A stretch of 64,000 nucleotides of DNA from Alphaproteobacteria bacterium (GCA_017983635.1 JAGOBA010000001.1:62001-126000), one strand, 5' to 3'. Counted from the first letter of the stretch, positions 15,385 to 25,109 are shown. Made by a program: numbers and translations. The notes: a model not told the origin generated them from the letters alone.

Positions 15385-18213
15385 CTAGTTCGGCAACACC
15401 CGAATATCGATCCGGCGCCTGTCGCTGAGATAGGTTTTCGCCGCGTCGATCACTTCGTCCGCAGTGATCGTTCCGTAGTCCTCCATCGCACTCCGCACGC
15501 GTTTCAGATTCCGCGGCTCCAACTGAATCTCTTGTAACGCCTCCAGCCAATACGAATTCGTCGATTCCGCCGCATAGTGCTGATAGAGCAGCGGCTTACG
15601 CGCCCGCTCCAACAAGTCGTCGGAGAGCTGACCGTCTCGCAGTTCTTGTACGATCTTATCCAGCGTCGTGAAGAAGAGATCGACCTGATCGGGCTTGGGT
15701 TCGACGCCGGCGAAAATGTAGCCGAAGCCGGGTAAGGCCGGCGACGAGTATGCGTTCCCGAACGGCGTGTACGTCCCGCCCTGCGCCTCCCGCACTTCGT
15801 CCAGAAGCCTGAGCTGCACGACCTCGTTTAGCACCTCGACCACGCGCTCGCGCCGCGTGTCACCGAAGCGATCGGGTCCAGGCCACGCCGCCGCCACCGC
15901 TGCCTGATCGGCGCGGCCCGCATGCCGAAGCTCAACCTCGCGCGACTTGGACGGAAACTGCACGCCATCAGCCGTTTGCGGCAGGTTGAAACCCGGGGGT
16001 CTTGGCGCGAACGCGCCGAATGTCTTCGCGATGGCGTCAATCGCGTCATCTACCCTCACGTTGCCGACGACCGTCACCTCGATCGGCGCGCCAGCAAGTG
16101 ACGGCGCGATCGCGGCCTTCACATCATCCATCGTCAGCGCGCGCATGTCCTCTAGCGTCGGCGCCGCCCAGCGATCGTCGTCATTGCGGACGAGTGCCGG
16201 CAGTGCGCGCGCCAGCCTCCCCATCGGCGATGATTTTTCCTGACCGAGCTGCCCCTCGCCCGCCGCCTGAATGCGCCGCAGACCGTCTGGCCGGTAGGCC
16301 GGGTCGGCGAAGAACGCTGCCAGCACCTGCAATTGCAAGAGCACGTCGCGCTGAACGGTCTCACCCGAGAGCTGGAACACTGCCTCATCGACGTCCAGGG
16401 AGATGCCCGCGAAGTGTCCGGGCTCCGTCTGCTCAAGTTCTTGGATATCGAGCTTGCCCAACCCGCCTTCGACGAACGCGAACGGCAGAGCCCAAGCGAT
16501 TCCGCGCTTCGTCTTCGGCAACGCCAGGTAGCCACCCGGGAACCGGACGATCACGCTGACCTTGTCCTTCTCAAACGTGGTCGATTTGACGTTTCCGCGC
16601 ACGCCATTCTGAAAGCGCACGAGCGTTGCATCCAAATCGGAGACAGTCTTGCGCTCGGCAATCGCCCCCTTCGGACCGAAGTCGCGATAGCTGAACGCTT
16701 TAATCGCACTCTCGGGCGCGGCCCGGACCGGCACCTTCGTGCTGTCCACGTAGGCCGCTCGGATCGCCGCATCGCCACCGCTCAGCTCGTGATCGCTGGT
16801 CAGAAAGATCAGCGGCCCCGCGCCGCCGACCGCCGCCTTCAGCGCCGCGGTAACCCGAGCCGCCTTCAAGTCCTTCGTACTGGTGGTGTAGAGGTCGAGG
16901 TCCGTCTTCGGATCGGTCGGCACCCGGTTGGCATCGATCGAGGCCAGCACCAGATCGGCGACATCGGCGTTCGACTGCGTTTTCGCGTTCGCTTCGAACA
17001 GGAGATATGGCGACCGCTGTTCCAGCGCTTCGCGCGTCACCTCGCTCTGCTGCAGGCCGTGTCTTAGCGCCCGCCTTAGCTCCTGCTCGGCCGCCGCCAG
17101 ACCCCGCGCCCACTGGCCCGCCCGCGTGCGTACCGACAAAGAGGTGACAATGCCTGCCCCGCCGACCTGCTGGCGGTCGATCCGGGCATCGATGAACGGC
17201 GGATTCTCTTGCCGCGATACCTTCGTCAACCGCCGGTTCAACACCGTAAAGGCGATCAGGCGCTCGTGAACTTCCCGCCGGCGCACCTTGGAATCGGGCC
17301 GGGCTTCCTCAGGAATTACCCAGTTGATTGCCACGTTCTCCTCAAGCCCGGGCTGCACCACATGTGCAGCCTCGAGCCCCCTCGGCTTTGGTTTGCCGAA
17401 GTCCACCGGCGCCGGCGACGGCCCCGGCTGGCTCCAAGTGCCGAAAACGGTCGCGATCTTGGCCGCCATCGTCTTCGGATCGACATCGCCGGCGACCACC
17501 AACAGCGACCGTTCCGGCCGGTAGTAGCGCTCATAGAAAGAGCGCAGCTGCGCCGAGGTGGCGTTGCGGATGAAGGCCGTATCGCCGATTGGAGCGCGGT
17601 CGGGGTACTTCTGGCCAGCAAAGAGGAGCTTCAGCTGCGCCGCGCTCGCCTGCTGGTCAGGCGTATCGCGCGACCGCTCCTCCGATAGGATGACCCCCCG
17701 CTCGCGCCCGATCGCTTCCGACGACAGGGTCAGCCGGTCCGCGATCTCCCTCAAAATATTGAACCCGTTGTCGAGCGTCTGCGCCCGCACGCTGGGCAGG
17801 GACAGCAGAAACGTCGTGTTGTCGAAATCGGTCGCCGCATTTGCGTTGGCGCCGATCTGCATCCCCATGCGCTGCAGCGCCTTGAACATCTCCCCTTCCG
17901 GGTAGTTCTTCGATCCGTTGAAGGCCATGTGCTCCAAGAAATGAGCAACACCCCGCTCGGCCTCGGTCTCGTGCAATGACCCTGCTCCTACCCGCAGCTT
18001 CAGCGTCACGGTCCCTTCAGGGTTCGCGTTCGGTTTGATTGCATAGCGCAGCCCGTTCGGCAGTACGCCGAACACGATCTCCGGATCGGCTTTGAGATCG
18101 CTATTGTCCTGGGGCCAAAGCCCGCCACGCGCCTGCGCCGGCAAAACCGCCACGAACAAGGCAAGCAGAAGCCAGCTCGCAACGAGCCCCCGCCGAACCA
18201 ACCGCTCTCGCAT
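15385..18213 (-). CDS. Exported M16 family zinc metallopeptidase (pitrilysin-like, full length)
   Basis: A 942-residue single-chain M16 peptidase with a signal peptide (LLLALFVAVLPAQA, cleavage near residue 28), hence periplasmic. The inverted zinc motif HFLEH (His91, Glu94, His95) and the third ligand Glu171 (76 residues on) are intact in the first M16 domain. Three further M16 domains follow, inactive as usual, giving the two-halves clam shape that degrades peptides. The C-terminus ends RRIDIRVLPN. It is transcribed alone, divergent from nrdJ across 551 bases, and meets epmB tail to tail. The peptide substrate is unknown; PqqL-like uptake-related roles are one possibility. Confidence 0.92.
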   Translation of the reverse strand: MRERLVRRGLVASWLLLALFVAVLPAQARGGLWPQDNSDLKADPEIVFGVLPNGLRYAIKPNANPEGTVTLKLRVGAGSLHETEAERGVAHFLEHMAFNGSKNYPEGEMFKALQRMGMQIGANANAATDFDNTTFLLSLPSVRAQTLDNGFNILREIADRLTLSSEAIGRERGVILSEERSRDTPDQQASAAQLKLLFAGQKYPDRAPIGDTAFIRNATSAQLRSFYERYYRPERSLLVVAGDVDPKTMAAKIATVFGTWSQPGPSPAPVDFGKPKPRGLEAAHVVQPGLEENVAINWVIPEEARPDSKVRRREVHERLIAFTVLNRRLTKVSRQENPPFIDARIDRQQVGGAGIVTSLSVRTRAGQWARGLAAAEQELRRALRHGLQQSEVTREALEQRSPYLLFEANAKTQSNADVADLVLASIDANRVPTDPKTDLDLYTTSTKDLKAARVTAALKAAVGGAGPLIFLTSDHELSGGDAAIRAAYVDSTKVPVRAAPESAIKAFSYRDFGPKGAIAERKTVSDLDATLVRFQNGVRGNVKSTTFEKDKVSVIVRFPGGYLALPKTKRGIAWALPFAFVEGGLGKLDIQELEQTEPGHFAGISLDVDEAVFQLSGETVQRDVLLQLQVLAAFFADPAYRPDGLRRIQAAGEGQLGQEKSSPMGRLARALPALVRNDDDRWAAPTLEDMRALTMDDVKAAIAPSLAGAPIEVTVVGNVRVDDAIDAIAKTFGAFAPRPPGFNLPQTADGVQFPSKSREVELRHAGRADQAAVAAAWPGPDRFGDTRRERVVEVLNEVVQLRLLDEVREAQGGTYTPFGNAYSSPALPGFGYIFAGVEPKPDQVDLFFTTLDKIVQELRDGQLSDDLLERARKPLLYQHYAAESTNSYWLEALQEIQLEPRNLKRVRSAMEDYGTITADEVIDAAKTYLSDRRRIDIRVLPN

Positions 18214-18348
18214 CGATTACTCCGAAAACTGAAACCCGAAGGACGGCGGGCGCGTGAAACCTACGTGAGGTAGTGATTCCATTATGCTTTTTCTGCCGGC
18301 GTTGTCGCTGCACGGATTCGCGACCTTTTCCGCCATTCGCGAGAATCG

Positions 18349-18357
18349 TTTTCCACA
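18349..18357 (+). promoter_or_regulatory. DnaA-box-like 9-mer upstream of nrdJ
   Basis: TTTTCCACA fits the relaxed DnaA consensus TTWTNCACA exactly. A second near-match, CTATCCACA (8 of 9 to TTATCCACA), lies at 18513-18521, just before the NrdR-like boxes. In E. coli the nrdAB promoter carries DnaA boxes, so a link between replication initiation and dNTP supply is plausible here. Two sites are too few to call an origin. Confidence 0.35.
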
Positions 18358-18538
18358 ACCTCCGATCGGTGCATCATCTGGTCGTCACATCCCGATTCGG
18401 ACCTTCCGCGAACGAGCTTCGTCGATGGTCGCGGGGGTGACATGCGAGCGATTTTCCATCGCTCCTTGTGGGCAACCAAAAGCCCTCGGCTGCGCAGGCG
18501 GCACCCGCGCCACTATCCACAGAGTTTGGATTCGGGAA

Positions 18539-18586
18539 CCACAAACTGTAGTGTTTACTAACGGCAGTTAACACAAAATCTATTGC
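18539..18586 (+). promoter_or_regulatory. Tandem NrdR-box-like operators of nrdJ
   Basis: Two 16-mers, CCACAAACTGTAGTGT (18539-18554) and ACACAAAATCTATTGC (18571-18586), each match 12 of 16 positions of the NrdR box consensus acaCwAtATaTwGtgt. Their starts are 32 bp apart, about three helical turns, which is the normal spacing of paired NrdR boxes. NrdR is the ATP-cone repressor of ribonucleotide reductase genes. The second box overlaps a possible -35 (TTGCGA, 18583-18588) with TAGATA (18607-18612) as a weak -10, so binding would block transcription. nrdR itself is not in the window. Confidence 0.6.
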
Positions 18587-18614
18587 GACGATCAAAATCT
18601 AGGTACTAGATAGG

Positions 18615-18701
18615 GGTCCCTGTTGGCCAAGAAATTTTGGGCGTCAGGGACCGGTGCGCGGGGGACTAGGTGAAGCGCGCACTGAGGTCCCGAGAAGCTC
18701 G
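18615..18701 (+). other. Structured 5' leader of nrdJ
   Basis: Perfect stems: GGTCCCTG (18615-18622) with CAGGGACC (18645-18652); GTGCGCG (18654-18660) with CGCGCAC (18676-18682); and a small CGAG/CTCG hairpin (18691-18701). GGTCCC recurs at 18686-18691 and can pair with the same GGGACC (18647-18652), giving a mutually exclusive fold; GGGAC in the second loop (18662-18666) can also pair with GTCCC (18687-18691). The alternative pairings suggest a switching leader. I do not see the conserved cobalamin riboswitch core, so the ligand, if any, is unknown. Confidence 0.4.
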
Positions 18702-18764
18702 AAGACGCCAAGGCCCACGGGGAAATCTGTTGGTCCAAGGGCAATCCGAGAGGGGCTTCATTCC

Positions 18765-21700
18765 ATGCGCATTGATCGCGTCTTCACCGCCGAAGGGCAA
18801 TCCGCCTACGAGGGCATTTCGTTCCGCACGCTCGCGAGCGAAATCCGTAACCCGGACGGCTCCGTCGTCTTCCGCCAAGACAGCATCGAAGTACCGGAGC
18901 GCTGGTCGCAAGTTGCCTCCGACGTGCTCGCGCAAAAGTACTTCCGCAAGGCCGGCATCGCCGCGCGTCTGAAACCGGTTGCCGAAGACAACGTGCCGGA
19001 ATGGCTCTGGCGCATGGCGCCTGACGAAGCCGCGCTCGCCAAGCTCAAGGACGAACCGAAGTCGGTCGGTGAAACCAGCGCTCGCCAAGTCTTCGACCGC
19101 CTTGCCGGCACCTGGACCTACTGGGGCTGGAAGGGTGGTTACTTCGACGAGGAAAGCGACGCCCGCGCCTTCTTCGACGAAATGCGCTACATGCTCGCTG
19201 CCCAAATGGCGGCGCCCAACAGCCCGCAATGGTTCAACACCGGCCTGCACTGGGCCTACGGCATCGACGGCCCCGCCCAAGGCCACCACTATGTCGACCA
19301 CTGGACCGGCGAACTGACTGCCTCGAGCAGTTCATACGAGCATCCGCAGCCGCACGCCTGCTTCATCCAGGGCATCAAGGACGACCTGGTGAACGAAGGC
19401 GGCATCATGGACCTCTGGGTTCGCGAGGCGCGCTTGTTCAAGTACGGCTCGGGCACCGGCTCGAACTTCTCGGCGCTGCGCGGCGTGAACGAAAAGCTCT
19501 CGGGCGGCGGCAAGTCGTCAGGCTTGATGAGCTTTTTGAAGATCGGCGACCGCGCGGCGGGCGCCATCAAGTCGGGCGGCACCACGCGCCGCGCGGCGAA
19601 GATGGTGATCGTCGACGCCGACCACCCCGACATCGAGAACTTCATCGACTGGAAGGTCAATGAAGAGCAGAAGGTTGCGGCCCTGGTTGCCGGCTCGCGA
19701 CTCCTCGACAAGCATCTCAACGCGATCATCAAAGCCTGCGTGAACTGCTCCGGCGACGGCGACAGCTGCTTCGACCCGCAGCAGAACCCGGCGCTGAAGC
19801 GCGAAATCAAAGCCGCCCGCAAGGCGATGATCCCCGACAACGCGGTTCAACGCGCGATCCAGTTCGCACGCCAAGGCTACACCTCAATCGAAATACCGGT
19901 TCTCGACACCGATTGGGACGGCGAGGCTTACTACACCGTCTCCGGTCAAAACTCGAACAACACCGTTCGCGTGACCGACGAGTTCCTGCGCGCCGTTGAA
20001 ACCGATGCCGAATGGAACCTGAAGCGCCGCATCGACGGCAAGCTGCACAAGACGGTCAAGGCCCGCGACCTCTGGGGCAAGATCGCCGAAGCCGCGTGGC
20101 AGTGCGCCGACCCGGGTCTGCAATTCCACACCACGATCAACGACTGGCACACCTGCCCGGCGTCCGGCCCGATCCGCGCGTCGAACCCTTGCTCCGAGTA
20201 TATGTTCCTCGACGATACGGCGTGCAACCTCGCCTCGTTGAACCTGCTCGCCTTCCGCAAGGATGGCGCCGACGGCCGCAAGACCTTCGACGTCGCCTCG
20301 TATGAGCATGCCGTCCGGCTCTGGACCATCGTCCTCGAAATCTCGGTGATGATGGCGCAGTTCCCGTCCAAGGAAATCGCGCAGCTCTCCTACGAGTATC
20401 GCACGCTGGGTCTCGGCTACGCCAACATCGGCGGCCTGCTCATGACTTCGGGCATCGCCTACGATTCCAAGCAAGGCCGCGCCGTCGCCGGTGCCCTCGC
20501 CGCCCTGATGACCGGCGCCTCGTACGCGACATCGGCCGCCATGGCCCGCGAACTTGGCGCCTTCAAGGGTTACGCGAAGAACGCGGAGCATATGCTGCGC
20601 GTCATCCGCAACCACCGCCGCGCCGCGCACGGCGCCGTCGACGGCTACGAAAAGCTGGCGATCAAGCCGGTGCCGCTGAACGCGATGGAAATGCCCTCGT
20701 CCGGCTTCGAAGGCCTGGTCGACCGTGCCCGCACGTCGTGGGACGAAGCGCTGAGCCAAGGCGCGCTCTACGGTTACCGCAACGCCCAGACGACCGTCAT
20801 CGCGCCCACCGGCACGATTGGCCTCGTCATGGATTGCGACACGACCGGCATCGAGCCCGACTTTGCGCTCGTGAAGTTCAAGAAGCTGGCCGGCGGCGGC
20901 TACTTCAAGATCATCAACCAATCGGTGCCCGAAGCGCTGCGCGTTCTTGGCTACCGTCAGGAACAGAGCGACGCGATCATCAACTACGCGGTTGGTCGCG
21001 GCACGCTGAAAGGCGCGCCTGGCGTGAACCACGAGTGGCTGAAGCTGAAGGGCTTCACCGACAAGGAACTCGACGCCGTCGAAGCCTCGCTCTCGACCGC
21101 CTTCGACATCTCCTTCGTGTTCAACCGCTGGACCTTGGGCGAAGAGTTCTGCGTGAAGACGCTGGGCATCGCGCCGGAGCGCCTCGACGCGCCGGACTTC
21201 AACCTGCTGATCGACGTCGGCTTCACGAAGGCCGAGATCGAAGCCGCAAACATCTACTGCTGCGGCGCCATGACCCTCGAAGGCGCCCCGCACCTGCGCG
21301 AAGAGCACCTGCCGGTGTTCGATTGCGCGAACCCCTGCGGCAAGCTCGGCAAGCGCTCGCTCTCGGTCGACAGCCACATCATGATGCTGGCCGCCGCCCA
21401 GCCGTTCATCTCGGGCGCGATCTCCAAGACGATCAACATGCCGAACGCGGCGACAGTGAAGGATTGCGCCGATGCCTACATGAAGTCGTGGAAGCTGGCG
21501 TTGAAGGCGAACGCCCTCTACCGCGACGGTTCCAAGCTCTCACAGCCCCTGGCCTCGTCCATCCTCGCGGATGAAAACGACGACGACGATCTGCAGGAAA
21601 CGCTCGCCGAGATGCCGCAAGCCGCCCGCGCGCAAGTGATGGCCGAACGCGTCGTCGAGCGCATCGTGGAAATCACGAAGCGCGACCGGGAGAAACTGCC

Positions 21701-22487
21701 GCATCGCCGCAAGGGTTACACACAAAAGGCTACCGTCGGCGGCCACAAAGTGTACCTGCGCACCGGCGAATACGACGACGGCCGCATCGGCGAGATCTTC
21801 ATCGACATGCACAAGGAAGGCGCCGCCTTCCGCAGCCTGATGAACAATTTCGCCATCGCGATCTCGATCGGCCTGCAATACGGCGTGCCGCTGGACGAGT
21901 TCGTGGAGGCCTTCACGTTCACGCGCTTCGAACCGGCCGGCATGGTCACGGGCAACGAAGCGATCAAGAACGCGACGTCGGTTCTCGACTACATCTTCCG
22001 CGAACTCGGCGTGTCGTATCTGGGCCGTCACGACCTGGCGCATGTCGTACCCGGTGGCGGCGACGGTTCGGAAATCGGCGGCGGCGACGGCGAAGGCCGC
22101 CGTCCCGCGGCACCCGCTCAAAGCACGGCCCGCATCGTCTCGGCCGGTCTCGTCCGCGGTCAGATCCCGCAGCAACTGATGGTCGTCGAAGGCGGCGCAG
22201 CTGTCCGTATGGATCCGGCGCAGATGATGCTGGCAACGGCGAGCGAGCTTGCGCTCGACGCCCAAACGGCACGCCGCCCGATGGCGAACCCGGTCGCGCA
22301 GCAGATCGAGATCGTCGAACGCGAAGTCACGGTCTCAACCGCAAACCTGCGCGCCCGCAAAGTCGCCGAGGCCCGCATCAAGGGCTACGAGGGCGATGCC
22401 TGCTCGAACTGCGGAAACTTCACGCTGGTCCGAAACGGCACCTGTTTGAAATGCGACAGCTGCGGCACCACGACCGGCTGCAGCTAA
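18765..22487 (+). CDS. nrdJ: Vitamin B12-dependent (class II) ribonucleotide reductase
   Basis: A 1240-residue adenosylcobalamin enzyme that reduces ribonucleotides to deoxyribonucleotides, oxygen-independent. It contains the ten-stranded RNR barrel with conserved [21 protein letters not shown]-type motifs (about 280-305), [22 protein letters not shown] (about 480-500, including an active-site cysteine region) and the substrate loop [20 protein letters not shown]. The C-terminus has a TSCPD-type domain (near 985-1105, [42 protein letters not shown]) and a terminal zinc-like [10 protein letters not shown]... CLKCDSCG tail. I chose the ATG at 18765 ([12 protein letters not shown]), which has GAGAGGGG upstream and matches family N-termini. 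The upstream region has NrdR-like boxes and a folded leader. No NrdAB is visible here. Confidence 0.96.
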   Translation: MRIDRVFTAEGQSAYEGISFRTLASEIRNPDGSVVFRQDSIEVPERWSQVASDVLAQKYFRKAGIAARLKPVAEDNVPEWLWRMAPDEAALAKLKDEPKSVGETSARQVFDRLAGTWTYWGWKGGYFDEESDARAFFDEMRYMLAAQMAAPNSPQWFNTGLHWAYGIDGPAQGHHYVDHWTGELTASSSSYEHPQPHACFIQGIKDDLVNEGGIMDLWVREARLFKYGSGTGSNFSALRGVNEKLSGGGKSSGLMSFLKIGDRAAGAIKSGGTTRRAAKMVIVDADHPDIENFIDWKVNEEQKVAALVAGSRLLDKHLNAIIKACVNCSGDGDSCFDPQQNPALKREIKAARKAMIPDNAVQRAIQFARQGYTSIEIPVLDTDWDGEAYYTVSGQNSNNTVRVTDEFLRAVETDAEWNLKRRIDGKLHKTVKARDLWGKIAEAAWQCADPGLQFHTTINDWHTCPASGPIRASNPCSEYMFLDDTACNLASLNLLAFRKDGADGRKTFDVASYEHAVRLWTIVLEISVMMAQFPSKEIAQLSYEYRTLGLGYANIGGLLMTSGIAYDSKQGRAVAGALAALMTGASYATSAAMARELGAFKGYAKNAEHMLRVIRNHRRAAHGAVDGYEKLAIKPVPLNAMEMPSSGFEGLVDRARTSWDEALSQGALYGYRNAQTTVIAPTGTIGLVMDCDTTGIEPDFALVKFKKLAGGGYFKIINQSVPEALRVLGYRQEQSDAIINYAVGRGTLKGAPGVNHEWLKLKGFTDKELDAVEASLSTAFDISFVFNRWTLGEEFCVKTLGIAPERLDAPDFNLLIDVGFTKAEIEAANIYCCGAMTLEGAPHLREEHLPVFDCANPCGKLGKRSLSVDSHIMMLAAAQPFISGAISKTINMPNAATVKDCADAYMKSWKLALKANALYRDGSKLSQPLASSILADENDDDDLQETLAEMPQAARAQVMAERVVERIVEITKRDREKLPHRRKGYTQKATVGGHKVYLRTGEYDDGRIGEIFIDMHKEGAAFRSLMNNFAIAISIGLQYGVPLDEFVEAFTFTRFEPAGMVTGNEAIKNATSVLDYIFRELGVSYLGRHDLAHVVPGGGDGSEIGGGDGEGRRPAAPAQSTARIVSAGLVRGQIPQQLMVVEGGAAVRMDPAQMMLATASELALDAQTARRPMANPVAQQIEIVEREVTVSTANLRARKVAEARIKGYEGDACSNCGNFTLVRNGTCLKCDSCGTTTGCS

Positions 22488-22496
22488 CCGATTGAC

Positions 22497-22526
22497 GCGC
22501 GGGTGGGCCCTTGGGCCCGCCCGCGC
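22497..22526 (+). other. Intercistronic hairpin after nrdJ
   Basis: GCGCGGGTGGGCCC (22497-22510) pairs with GGGCCCGCCCGCGC (22513-22526) over 14 positions with one G-U pair. No T-tract follows, so it is more likely an mRNA-stabilising or partially attenuating stem between nrdJ and the small gene at 22596 than a full terminator. Confidence 0.6.
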
Positions 22527-22595
22527 ATGCCTCGACGAAGCGCGCGAGAAGAAAACTTCCGTGCGGGTGGGATTCAAACACATGGGACGCGAACG

Positions 22596-22913
22596 ATGAT
22601 CATCTGCTCCAAGCACGAAGGTAACGGCACCTACCGCGAGTTCATGCTCGACGACGCCGACATGGGCGACAAGGCGGCGGTGAAAACTCACGTCGCCCAA
22701 CGTGCGAACGGCGAAACGATCGCCGAAGACGACTGGCGCGAAGCCGGCGTCATCACCCGCGCCCAAAACGGCGTCGAAGTCGCGGTGCTGCGCTCCATCC
22801 GCCGCGGCCGCAACAGCGACTTCGTGAAGCTCGACCAGGTCTTTCCGAACGAAATAGCCGCCCTGCAAGCGATCGCGAAACACTACGTGCCGCAGAGTAC
22901 GCTCAAGAACTAA
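22596..22913 (+). CDS. Small conserved-looking protein of unknown function downstream of nrdJ
   Basis: A 105-residue soluble protein (MIICSKHEGNGTYREFML...), acidic in the first half (DDADMGDK, EDDW) and basic in the middle (RSIRRGRNSDF). It has no signal peptide, membrane helix or motif I recognise. The ATG has GGGACGC upstream. It follows nrdJ by 108 bases with a stable hairpin between, so it may be read through from the nrdJ promoter. Composition and codon use look like the neighbours, so I think it is a real gene. Confidence 0.65.
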   Translation: MIICSKHEGNGTYREFMLDDADMGDKAAVKTHVAQRANGETIAEDDWREAGVITRAQNGVEVAVLRSIRRGRNSDFVKLDQVFPNEIAALQAIAKHYVPQSTLKN

Positions 22914-22974
22914 GGCGGCTTGCCCGGCTCGCTGACGTGATGCAGTCTCCCCGCGCGAACAGGGGACGCGCGAC

Positions 22975-24162
22975 ATGCATCTCTTCGGCGATCCGGCCCG
23001 CATCGACACCGCACTCGATAGCCGCTCGATCAGCTTTGAGAACCCATCCGGCCGACGCGGCGGCGGGGGCACGGTCGCGGGCGGCCGCAAGGGCGCTCCG
23101 AACCGGCGAATTCAGCCCGGCGAGACCGTCGTCCTCGCAGAAATCGATGGGCCCGGTCGTATCCGACATATTTGGATGACGTTCATGGCGGCGCCGCCGG
23201 AAGAGATGCGCGCGGCCATGCTCGACGCGTTCTATGATGGGCGATCGGAGCCCAGCATCTCGGTCCCGGCGCTCGACTTTTTCGGCATGCCGCACGGGCG
23301 CACTGTCGCGTGCACAACGGCGCTGACGGCTGTGCAAGAGGCGCGCGGGTTCAACGCTTACTACCCGATGCCATTCCAGCGGCATTTTCGGCTCGTGCTG
23401 ACGAACCACGGCAAGCGGCCTATGAACCTCTACTATCAGGTCGACTACACGCTGGAGCCAATCGCCGAAGATGCGGGCTACTTGCACGTCACGTTCCGCC
23501 GCGAGAATCCGACGGTTCTTGGCCAAGACTTCACGATCGCCGAGGGGATCAAGGGGCCGGGTCGCTTCCTGGGCTGCGTCGTGGGGGTGCGTGTTCTGCC
23601 GGACGACATGGTTTGGTACGGCGAGGGCGAGTTCAAACTCTTCCGCGACGGAGACACCACCCATCCGACATATTGCGGCACCGGCCTTGAAGACTACGTC
23701 GGCACCGCATGGGGAATGGGCGCGCACACGACACCCTTTCAAGGGTCACCACTGATCGTGGCCCCGCCCGCCGATCCGCAGTCGCCGATGCCGCCGAAGC
23801 CGGACTTCGTCGGCTTCTATCGCTGGCACCTTCCGGACCCAATGGTGTTCGAGCGCGAGATGCGCGCAACCATCCAGCAGATCGGTGCGCTGATGGTGCC
23901 CAAAGGGGCTGAGCACCTGATGGCCGAATGGGGTCAGCGTTACACGCTCGCTGGCAACGGTTGGGTGACGGGCGAGGTGCTTGCAAACTCGCCCCTTCAT
24001 GCGTTCGCGATCGCCGAGCGCGTGGACGACTATTGTGCGGCCGCGTTCGTCTACGCCCGGGAAGCGCAAAGCGTACCGAGGCTCGACATCGCCGCGGCGC
24101 TGGCCGACATCGGCCGGCGGGACTATGAGCGCAAGCCGCGCGGCCTCGTGGCCGGCGCCTGA
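22975..24162 (+). CDS. DUF2961 / glycoside hydrolase family 172 protein
   Basis: A 395-residue protein beginning with the DUF2961 hallmark: SRSISFENPSGRRGGGG, then GETVVLAEIDGPGRIRHIWMTF. The double jelly-roll family (GH172) includes difructose-anhydride and arabinofuranan hydrolases acting on fructo- or arabinofuranosides. Later conserved blocks are YYQVDYTL and the glycine-rich GTGLEDYVGTAWGMG (about 225-245), which holds the family acidic residue in GLEDY. There is no signal peptide, so it is probably cytosolic. The ribokinase-like gene begins 8 bases after its stop, which suggests a furanoside hydrolase plus sugar kinase pair. Confidence 0.85.
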   Translation: MHLFGDPARIDTALDSRSISFENPSGRRGGGGTVAGGRKGAPNRRIQPGETVVLAEIDGPGRIRHIWMTFMAAPPEEMRAAMLDAFYDGRSEPSISVPALDFFGMPHGRTVACTTALTAVQEARGFNAYYPMPFQRHFRLVLTNHGKRPMNLYYQVDYTLEPIAEDAGYLHVTFRRENPTVLGQDFTIAEGIKGPGRFLGCVVGVRVLPDDMVWYGEGEFKLFRDGDTTHPTYCGTGLEDYVGTAWGMGAHTTPFQGSPLIVAPPADPQSPMPPKPDFVGFYRWHLPDPMVFEREMRATIQQIGALMVPKGAEHLMAEWGQRYTLAGNGWVTGEVLANSPLHAFAIAERVDDYCAAAFVYAREAQSVPRLDIAAALADIGRRDYERKPRGLVAGA

Positions 24163-24170
24163 GGCTCGTC

Positions 24171-25106
24171 ATGATCGTCGCATTCGGCTCTATCACGATC
24201 GACTTGATCACGCCGGTGCCGCATTTGCCGGCGCGCGGCGAAACGGTGCTGGGTCGCGACTACGCCGTGGTGCCGGGCGGCAAGGGTGCAAACCAGGCGC
24301 TTGCAGCCGCGCGGGGCGCACAAAGCGGACAACGCGTGGCGCTGGTCGGCACGGTTGGAAGCGACGCGTGGGGCGAGGCCGCGCTTGAACACGTACGAGC
24401 GGCAGGCGTCGACGTTTCCTCGGTCGCTCGCGGGCGCTTGCGGACAGCGTGCGGGTTCATTTCGGTCGATCCGCAAGGGCAGACCATCATTACCGCCGCG
24501 CCGGGTGCAAGCATGGAGACTCGCGCCGCACAACTTGACGGGCTGGTCCCGCGCTTGCGCGCCGGGGACTGGCTGATCCTGCAGATGGAAGTTCGGCTCG
24601 ACGAGAATTGGCGCGCACTTCGCGCGGCGAAGGCGGCGGGCGCACGAACGCTTCTGAACCTGGCGCCTGCAATGCCGGTGGATGCCGCGGTGCTTGGCGA
24701 TCTCAACATGCTTGTCGTCAACGAGCACGAGGCACGGACACTCGCCGATCTGTTCGGCGTTCCTGCCGTCGAGCACAAGGATATCGCACGCGCCCTGGCA
24801 TCGCGCTTCGACCTCACCTGCATTGTAACCTTGGGCGCGGCTGGGTCGATCGCCGTGGAGGCCACGGGCGCGACGTGGAGCGTTGGGGCGCTACCGGTTG
24901 CGGTGGTCGACACGACCGGCGCGGGCGATGCGTATGTCGGTTACCTCACGGCGGCGCTCGATTGCGGCTCGCCGCTCGGCGAGGCCATGCGGTTTGCGAG
25001 CGCGGGCGCAAGCCTCTCCTGCGAGGTCACAGGCGCGCAGACGGGCTATCGTGCGCGGGCAGACGTCGTTGCGCGTATGGTCGAGCTTGCGCCGACGCGA
25101 TCTTGA
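24171..25106 (+). CDS. Ribokinase-like PfkB family sugar kinase
   Basis: A 311-residue cytosolic kinase. The PfkB signatures are present: the N-terminal VPGGKGANQALAAAR (about residues 34-48) and the C-terminal DTTGAGDAYVGYLTAAL (about 244-260) with the GAGD anion hole and catalytic Asp. The N-terminal sequence GSITIDLITPVPHLPARGETVLG is ribokinase-like. Its position 8 bases downstream of the GH172 gene implies phosphorylation of the sugar released by that enzyme, possibly a pentose or fructose. It converges with the squalene/phytoene-synthase-like gene with a 3-base gap. Confidence 0.88.
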   Translation: MIVAFGSITIDLITPVPHLPARGETVLGRDYAVVPGGKGANQALAAARGAQSGQRVALVGTVGSDAWGEAALEHVRAAGVDVSSVARGRLRTACGFISVDPQGQTIITAAPGASMETRAAQLDGLVPRLRAGDWLILQMEVRLDENWRALRAAKAAGARTLLNLAPAMPVDAAVLGDLNMLVVNEHEARTLADLFGVPAVEHKDIARALASRFDLTCIVTLGAAGSIAVEATGATWSVGALPVAVVDTTGAGDAYVGYLTAALDCGSPLGEAMRFASAGASLSCEVTGAQTGYRARADVVARMVELAPTRS

Positions 25107-25109
25107 CCT

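Noticed and set aside
18349-18521. Chromosomal replication origin near nrdJ
   Set aside because: Only two DnaA-like 9-mers, no AT-rich unwinding element and no origin-associated genes such as hemE, dnaA or parAB.
18613-18764. Classical cobalamin riboswitch before nrdJ
   Set aside because: Folded structure is present, but I could not find the conserved B12-box and core elements, so I describe it only as a structured leader.
19884-21377. 497-codon open frame on the strand opposite nrdJ
   Set aside because: It lies entirely within the nrdJ coding sequence, has shadow composition (Arg, Val, Glu, Gly rich) and no domain.
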